From: Oscillospiraceae bacterium
GTDB lineage: Bacteria > Bacillota > Clostridia > Oscillospirales > Oscillospiraceae
Assembly: GCA_017938625.1 (NCBI GenBank)
Contig: JAGBBD010000055.1
Coordinates: forward strand, 1-38,438
Reading direction: 5' to 3'
DNA length: 38,438 nt
Position 1 is the stretch's first letter; every line of letters begins with the position of its first letter. The notes under the pieces are model-generated. The model had not been told where the DNA came from, made no database searches, and worked only from the letters and a program-made list of their open reading frames with translations. Positions 34,961 through 38,438 of the stretch are shown here, one piece after another. Made by a program: the position numbers and the translations under genes.

Positions 34961-36043
34961 TTATTGGAATGAGATCTCCATGCCGCGGACTTGAGTCGGA
35001 TTGATCTCCACCGTGACCTTGTCACCTACGCTGCAGGAGACCTTGCTCACATCGCAGACCGTATGGAGCATGCCCACATGACCCAGCACGGGGCATTTCT
35101 TGCCGCCCACAGAAACATAGATCTTCTTGCCGAAGATCATGCGCTTTGCCGCACCCACCATGTCGCGCAGGCAGTCACGGAAGCGGAAGATATCATGACC
35201 GAACTCATTGGTGAAGCCGTGATACCAGCCCACAGGGATCACGGCGATCTTCGTGGGTTTTTTGGCTTTCCATGCAGCGCCGTAGCCTGTTGTATGTCCG
35301 GCAGGCAGCCAGCGGATCTCGTCCACCGTAGTTTCGCAGATACCCACGCGGCGCAGCCCTGCCCGGACACGGACTCTGCCAAGGAGGGCAGAGCCAATGC
35401 GGACACCTTCCATCTTCCACTCGGGGAAACGCAAAAACGCGTGGGAGTTGCAGCAATGGGGGGTGCCTGTCTCGATCCCCGCACCTTCAATGGCTTTGAG
35501 CACCGCGGTGAAGGCTTCTGCCTGCCGCGCTGTGTGCCTGCTCTTGCCGAATGCCGTATGGAAATGGGTATAGATGCCGGATACCGCAAGAGAGTCGTGA
35601 TAGCGGTAAATGTCCAGGATCTTCTCCGTTTCTCCCGGCAGGAAACCGTAGCGACCCATGCCGGTATCCACCTTCACATGCACCTCCGCCACCGTGCCCA
35701 TGCTCGCTGCCATGCTGCTGAGCTTTGCTGCATTTTCCGTAGAGCCGACGGTGGCAATGACGTCCAGTTCCAGAAGCCGCTTCATCTCCTCTTCTTCGAC
35801 CACAGGGCGAAGCATGAGGATATGAGCATCATGGCAAAGACGGCGGATGACCTCCGCCTCGGAAAGCTCCGTCACGGCAAAGCGGCGAATGCCCTTGAGC
35901 AGACACAGCTGCGCCATAGGCTCCACGCCCAGTCCGTAGCCGTTGCCCTTGAGCACCGCCCAGATGGGTGTCTTGTCCGCCTTCTTCAGCAGCACATCCA
36001 GATTATGCAAGATCGCTTCTTTCTCTACAATATATGCCTTCAT
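34961..36043 (-). CDS. Alanine racemase-like PLP enzyme with altered active site
   Basis: 360 residues, fold-type III. The PLP lysine is K32 in AVLKGNGYGLG; further matches to alanine racemase are K124/R131 (VHVKVDTGMGRYGF), H160 (GIYTHF), R215 (GVRIG) and catalytic Y254 (TTGYGAAW). However, the usual PIGYADG is PVGWYHG, the usual CMDQ region reads GMLHTVCD, and the C-terminal Arg-x-x-Tyr end is missing. So PLP chemistry is likely but substrate is uncertain (alanine, serine or another amino acid). It lies 33 nt after the FemAB-like gene in the same direction, which suggests a part in peptidoglycan peptide synthesis. Confidence 0.8.
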   Translation of the reverse strand: MKAYIVEKEAILHNLDVLLKKADKTPIWAVLKGNGYGLGVEPMAQLCLLKGIRRFAVTELSEAEVIRRLCHDAHILMLRPVVEEEEMKRLLELDVIATVGSTENAAKLSSMAASMGTVAEVHVKVDTGMGRYGFLPGETEKILDIYRYHDSLAVSGIYTHFHTAFGKSRHTARQAEAFTAVLKAIEGAGIETGTPHCCNSHAFLRFPEWKMEGVRIGSALLGRVRVRAGLRRVGICETTVDEIRWLPAGHTTGYGAAWKAKKPTKIAVIPVGWYHGFTNEFGHDIFRFRDCLRDMVGAAKRMIFGKKIYVSVGGKKCPVLGHVGMLHTVCDVSKVSCSVGDKVTVEINPTQVRGMEISFQ

Positions 36044-36076
36044 AGAAAGCTCCTTCTCTGACGGTCAGGTCGCGGT

Positions 36077-37141
36077 TTATTTTTTGTTTCTGTTCTTGAT
36101 CAGATATGCGACCTTTCGAAGATCCTTGAAAATGCTTGTGCTCTTTTCCATAAAGGTATACACAGCCTTGTTCAGCACAAGATCCATCTCGCCCACAAAT
36201 TCTGTGAAGTCGCCGCCGAAGCCCTTTTTGAAACGGTACAGACCGTACAGAGGATTATCCTCAGACACATCGCCGGATACGCCGCGGAAGTCGTAAATAC
36301 GGCAGCCTGTCTCGATCGCCCAGCGGATCATCTCCCACTGCAGCAGATAGTTGGGCATCAGATTGCGGTGCTCATTGGAGCTGGCGCCGTAGAGATACCA
36401 GACCTTGTCGCCGTAATGGATGGCAAGGGTGCCTGCAATGGGCTGGCCTTCATGGAATGCCATATAGAGTCTGCAGTGCTCCCCAAGGTTATCCAGCATG
36501 GCGGCAAAGTATTCCGGCTGACGGGTAACGAAACCGTCACGGACACCGGTGGTCAGCATCAGATCCGCAAAGGCAGGAACCTGCTCCTTGCCGCAGATAC
36601 GCACCTCCACGCCCTTTTTCAGCGCCACACGAATGTTATAGCGCCATTTCTGGTGGAAATCTGCCTGCACCTCTTCCTCGGTCTTGCCTTCCACATTCAG
36701 GCGGAAGACATACTTGGGCTGGATGGCTTCAAAGTTTTTGCCGCCTTCCTTGCTTCTGAAACCGAAGCTGCGGAGCATTTCGGCAAAAGCCGTATCGGAG
36801 GAAGGTACATCGGGATCGATCTTGATCACATAGCTGCCGTGCTCCTTTGCCAGCGCCTTGGCGCCCTCCAGAAGCTCCGCGAAGGTCTCCCGGTCATCCA
36901 GATCGCACACAGGGCCGCGGCAGGCATACATGAGGGTCTTGCCGACTATGGGCATCTTGCGGATCATGACCGCCATAGTGCCCTTGATGGCACCATCTTC
37001 GCCGCGGACAGCAATGGCTTTCCACAGCCATGCCGGTTTCTGCTTGCCCCACAAATAGCTCTGAGCAAAGTTTCCCTTGTAGTGAGACTGGACAAATGCT
37101 TCATATTCTTGCAGGGTATCCTGCGTGATCAGTTCATACAT
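36077..37141 (-). CDS. FemAB-family peptidyltransferase
   Basis: 354 residues from ATG at 37141 (MYELITQDT), with GGAG 8 nt upstream; the start at 37225 is upstream of the predicted promoter and rejected. Family features: GNFAQSYLWGKQK near the N-terminus, YACRGPVCD, a central FHQKWRYNIRVALKKGVEV, and the C-terminal GTLAIHYGDKVWYLYGASS, PNYLLQWEMIRWA and LYGLYRFKKGFGG. FemABX enzymes use aminoacyl-tRNA to add bridge amino acids to lipid-linked peptidoglycan precursors. It forms an operon with the racemase-like gene. The amino acid added is not predictable. Confidence 0.92.
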   Translation of the reverse strand: MYELITQDTLQEYEAFVQSHYKGNFAQSYLWGKQKPAWLWKAIAVRGEDGAIKGTMAVMIRKMPIVGKTLMYACRGPVCDLDDRETFAELLEGAKALAKEHGSYVIKIDPDVPSSDTAFAEMLRSFGFRSKEGGKNFEAIQPKYVFRLNVEGKTEEEVQADFHQKWRYNIRVALKKGVEVRICGKEQVPAFADLMLTTGVRDGFVTRQPEYFAAMLDNLGEHCRLYMAFHEGQPIAGTLAIHYGDKVWYLYGASSNEHRNLMPNYLLQWEMIRWAIETGCRIYDFRGVSGDVSEDNPLYGLYRFKKGFGGDFTEFVGEMDLVLNKAVYTFMEKSTSIFKDLRKVAYLIKNRNKK

Positions 37142-37174
37142 AGCCATAACTCCATTTGCAGTATTGTTTTCATC

Positions 37175-37203
37175 ATCATACCACAACCGACCGCATTTCG
37201 CAA
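37175..37203 (-). promoter_or_regulatory. Promoter of the FemAB-like gene
   Basis: On the minus strand: -35 TTGCGA (37203-37198), 17-bp spacer, extended -10 TGG TATGAT (37180-37175). Confidence 0.6.
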
Positions 37204-37219
37204 CAAAGCCCTTTGCTGA

Positions 37220-37248
37220 TTGCAATCATACTCCATATCCGTTATAAT
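37220..37248 (+). promoter_or_regulatory. Promoter of the EamA-type gene
   Basis: -35 TTGCAA (37220-37225), 17-bp spacer, -10 TATAAT (37243-37248), 22 bp before the start codon. It faces away from the FemAB-like promoter. Confidence 0.8.
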
Positions 37249-37270
37249 GAAAAAAAGGGGGTGTGAGATC

Positions 37271-37684
37271 ATGTGGTTTGTCCTTGCGCTTTTGTCTGCC
37301 CTTTTCGCAGCGCTGACCTCTATTCTTGCCAAGGTAGGTATTGACGGTGTCAATTCCAATCTCGCCACTGCAATTCGCACAGTCGTGGTCGTCGTCATGG
37401 CGTGGGGCATGGTATTCATCACCAACGTGCAAAACGGGATCGCATCCATCAGCACAAAGAGCTGGATCTTCTTGATCTTATCCGGTCTTGCCACCGGCGC
37501 ATCCTGGCTGTGTTACTACAAGGCTCTGCAGTTGGGAGAGGCTTCCAAGGTCGTCCCCATTGATAAGCTCAGTGTGGTCATGACCCTTATTCTGGCATTT
37601 GTATTCCTTGGGGAAAAATTCACTGCCAAATCTCTGATCGGCTGTGTCCTCATTGCCGCCGGCACGCTTATTATGGTGCTGTAA
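37271..37684 (+). CDS. Small EamA-type (DMT superfamily) transporter
   Basis: 137 residues from ATG at 37271, with AAGGGGGTG upstream; an ATG at 37220 lies inside the promoter. Five hydrophobic stretches; the half-unit EamA pattern is clear, with WFVLALLSALFAALTSILAK near the start and SKVVPIDKLSVV, FLGEKFTAKSLIG at the end. Single-domain EamA proteins of this size work as dimers, usually exporting or importing small metabolites. No substrate can be named. It stands alone with a strong promoter and terminator. Confidence 0.88.
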   Translation: MWFVLALLSALFAALTSILAKVGIDGVNSNLATAIRTVVVVVMAWGMVFITNVQNGIASISTKSWIFLILSGLATGASWLCYYKALQLGEASKVVPIDKLSVVMTLILAFVFLGEKFTAKSLIGCVLIAAGTLIMVL

Positions 37685-37701
37685 GGCATATCTCAGAACA
37701 T

Positions 37702-37737
37702 AAAAAACCTCCTGTGGCTTGCCACAGGAGATTTTTT
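37702..37737. terminator. Bidirectional intrinsic terminator
   Basis: CTCCTGTGGC (37709-37718) / GCCACAGGAG (37721-37730) stem, A-run on the left, T-run on the right. Serves the EamA-type gene (plus) and the ABC ATPase gene (minus). Confidence 0.9.
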
Positions 37738-37746
37738 GGTATGAAT

Positions 37747-38438
37747 TTAGATCAGGTTCATCTCGGTTTCCTTGCTGAACATGTGCACGACATTGCCGCC
37801 GAATGCGACATTGACCTTTGCACCGTAAGCGAAGGAGCTTCTGGTATCGCTGTCCAGATCGATGGTGGGCAGGATGATGATGGAGTCTCTGCCGTCGATG
37901 TTGACGTGCATGTGGATGGTGGAGCCCATGAGCTCAGTGACGTCCACAGTAGCCTCGATGCCCTGACCCTCAGCCAGAGTGATATGGTCGGGACGGATGC
38001 CCAGAGTGATCTCCTGAGCCTCAACGCCGTTTGCCTTCAGAGCAGCCTGCTTGTCGGCGGGCAGAACGACCTCATTGCCGCAGACGGTGACGGAGTAGGT
38101 GTCGCCGTTCTTGTTCAGCTTGGCATCGAAGAAGTTCATCTGGGGAGAGCCGATGAAGCCTGCAACGAACAGGTTGGAGGGATGGTCAAACACTTCCTGA
38201 GGAGTGCCGATCTGCTGGATGAAGCCGTCACGCATGATGACGATGCGATCGCCCAGAGTCATAGCCTCGGTCTGGTCGTGGGTAACGTAAACGAAAGTGG
38301 TGTCAATGCGCTGACGCAGCTTGATGATCTCAGCACGCATCTGGTTACGCAGCTTGGCGTCCAGGTTGGACAGAGGCTCGTCCATCAGCATGACCTGAGG
38401 AGAACGAACGATAGCACGGCCGATAGCCACACGCTGAC
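37747..38438 (-). CDS. Sugar ABC transporter ATP-binding protein, MsmK/UgpC-like (5' end outside window)
   Basis: About 230 C-terminal residues are present. The window begins just after the signature motif (QRVAIGRAIVRSPQ), followed by Walker B VMLMDEPLSNLDAKLR, the H-switch VTHDQTEAM, then the regulatory TOBE/OB domain (GFIGSPQMNFF, ITLGIRPDHI). The Walker A part lies beyond 38438. ATPases of this type energise CUT1 sugar importers and are often shared by several systems. The permeases at 12581-14356 lack an ATPase, so this protein is a candidate partner 23 kb away (inference). It has its own terminator. Confidence 0.93.
   Translation of the reverse strand, partial: QRVAIGRAIVRSPQVMLMDEPLSNLDAKLRNQMRAEIIKLRQRIDTTFVYVTHDQTEAMTLGDRIVIMRDGFIQQIGTPQEVFDHPSNLFVAGFIGSPQMNFFDAKLNKNGDTYSVTVCGNEVVLPADKQAALKANGVEAQEITLGIRPDHITLAEGQGIEATVDVTELMGSTIHMHVNIDGRDSIIILPTIDLDSDTRSSFAYGAKVNVAFGGNVVHMFSKETEMNLI

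Noticed and set aside
1-38438. CRISPR array, prophage, insertion sequence, rRNA or riboswitch
   Set aside because: No regularly spaced repeats, phage or transposase genes, rRNA sequence or recognisable riboswitch was seen; leaders before the genes are mostly short.

Overview
The window looks like chromosomal DNA of a gut Firmicute of the class Clostridia, probably Oscillospiraceae/Ruminococcaceae-like. The evidence is Gram-positive style Shine-Dalgarno sites (AAAGGAG, AAGGAGGT), many extended -10 promoters (TGnTATAAT), lipoprotein binding proteins, the Firmicute gene order gdpP-rplI-dnaB followed by tilS-hpt-ftsH, Cys-rich CxxC ribbons and Big2-like domains in a giant secreted enzyme, and palindromic interspersed repeats of the kind common in Clostridia. 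This placement is inference from gene content; no marker gene was compared.

Left third (1-18.1 kb): a glycan-use locus. Positions 1-10032 (minus) encode a secreted multidomain protein of at least 3344 residues whose catalytic part is a heparinase II/III-type polysaccharide lyase. Its end lies outside the window. It diverges from an AraC-family regulator across a short region holding a 14-bp perfect palindrome, a 9-bp inverted repeat and a 21-bp-spaced direct repeat. Then come a cytoplasmic GH29 alpha-L-fucosidase, two CUT1-type sugar ABC permeases, a gene-free stretch of 0.84 kb filled with palindromic repeats, two tandem paralogous sugar-binding lipoproteins each with its own promoter and terminator, and a second AraC regulator. 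Read together: an extracellular lyase cuts an acidic (perhaps fucosylated) polysaccharide, the lipoproteins and permeases import oligosaccharides, and the fucosidase trims them inside. An MsmK/UgpC-like ATPase at the right edge (37.7-38.4 kb, truncated by the window) could energise the permeases, which have no ATPase of their own here.

Middle (18.9-25.9 kb): a TRAP-type large permease with a 92-residue membrane partner but no TRAP binding protein, diverging from a LysR regulator that is coupled to an ATP-grasp ligase of unknown substrate; then a MATE exporter, a flavin-reductase-like protein, a tRNA-Arg(CCG) and a DivIVA-like coiled-coil protein.

Right third (25.9-37.7 kb): housekeeping genes. 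A six-gene minus-strand operon runs gdpP-rplI-dnaB-tilS-hpt-ftsH. Beside it lie an NfeD/SPFH membrane pair, a FemAB-like peptidyltransferase with an alanine-racemase-like protein (cell wall), and a small EamA-type transporter. Most units end in clear intrinsic terminators, many shared by convergent genes. No CRISPR array, phage, insertion sequence or rRNA was seen. The most unusual items are the giant lyase with its elaborate control region, the duplicated binding proteins with a promoter element shared with the permeases, and the LysR/ATP-grasp/TRAP neighbourhood.
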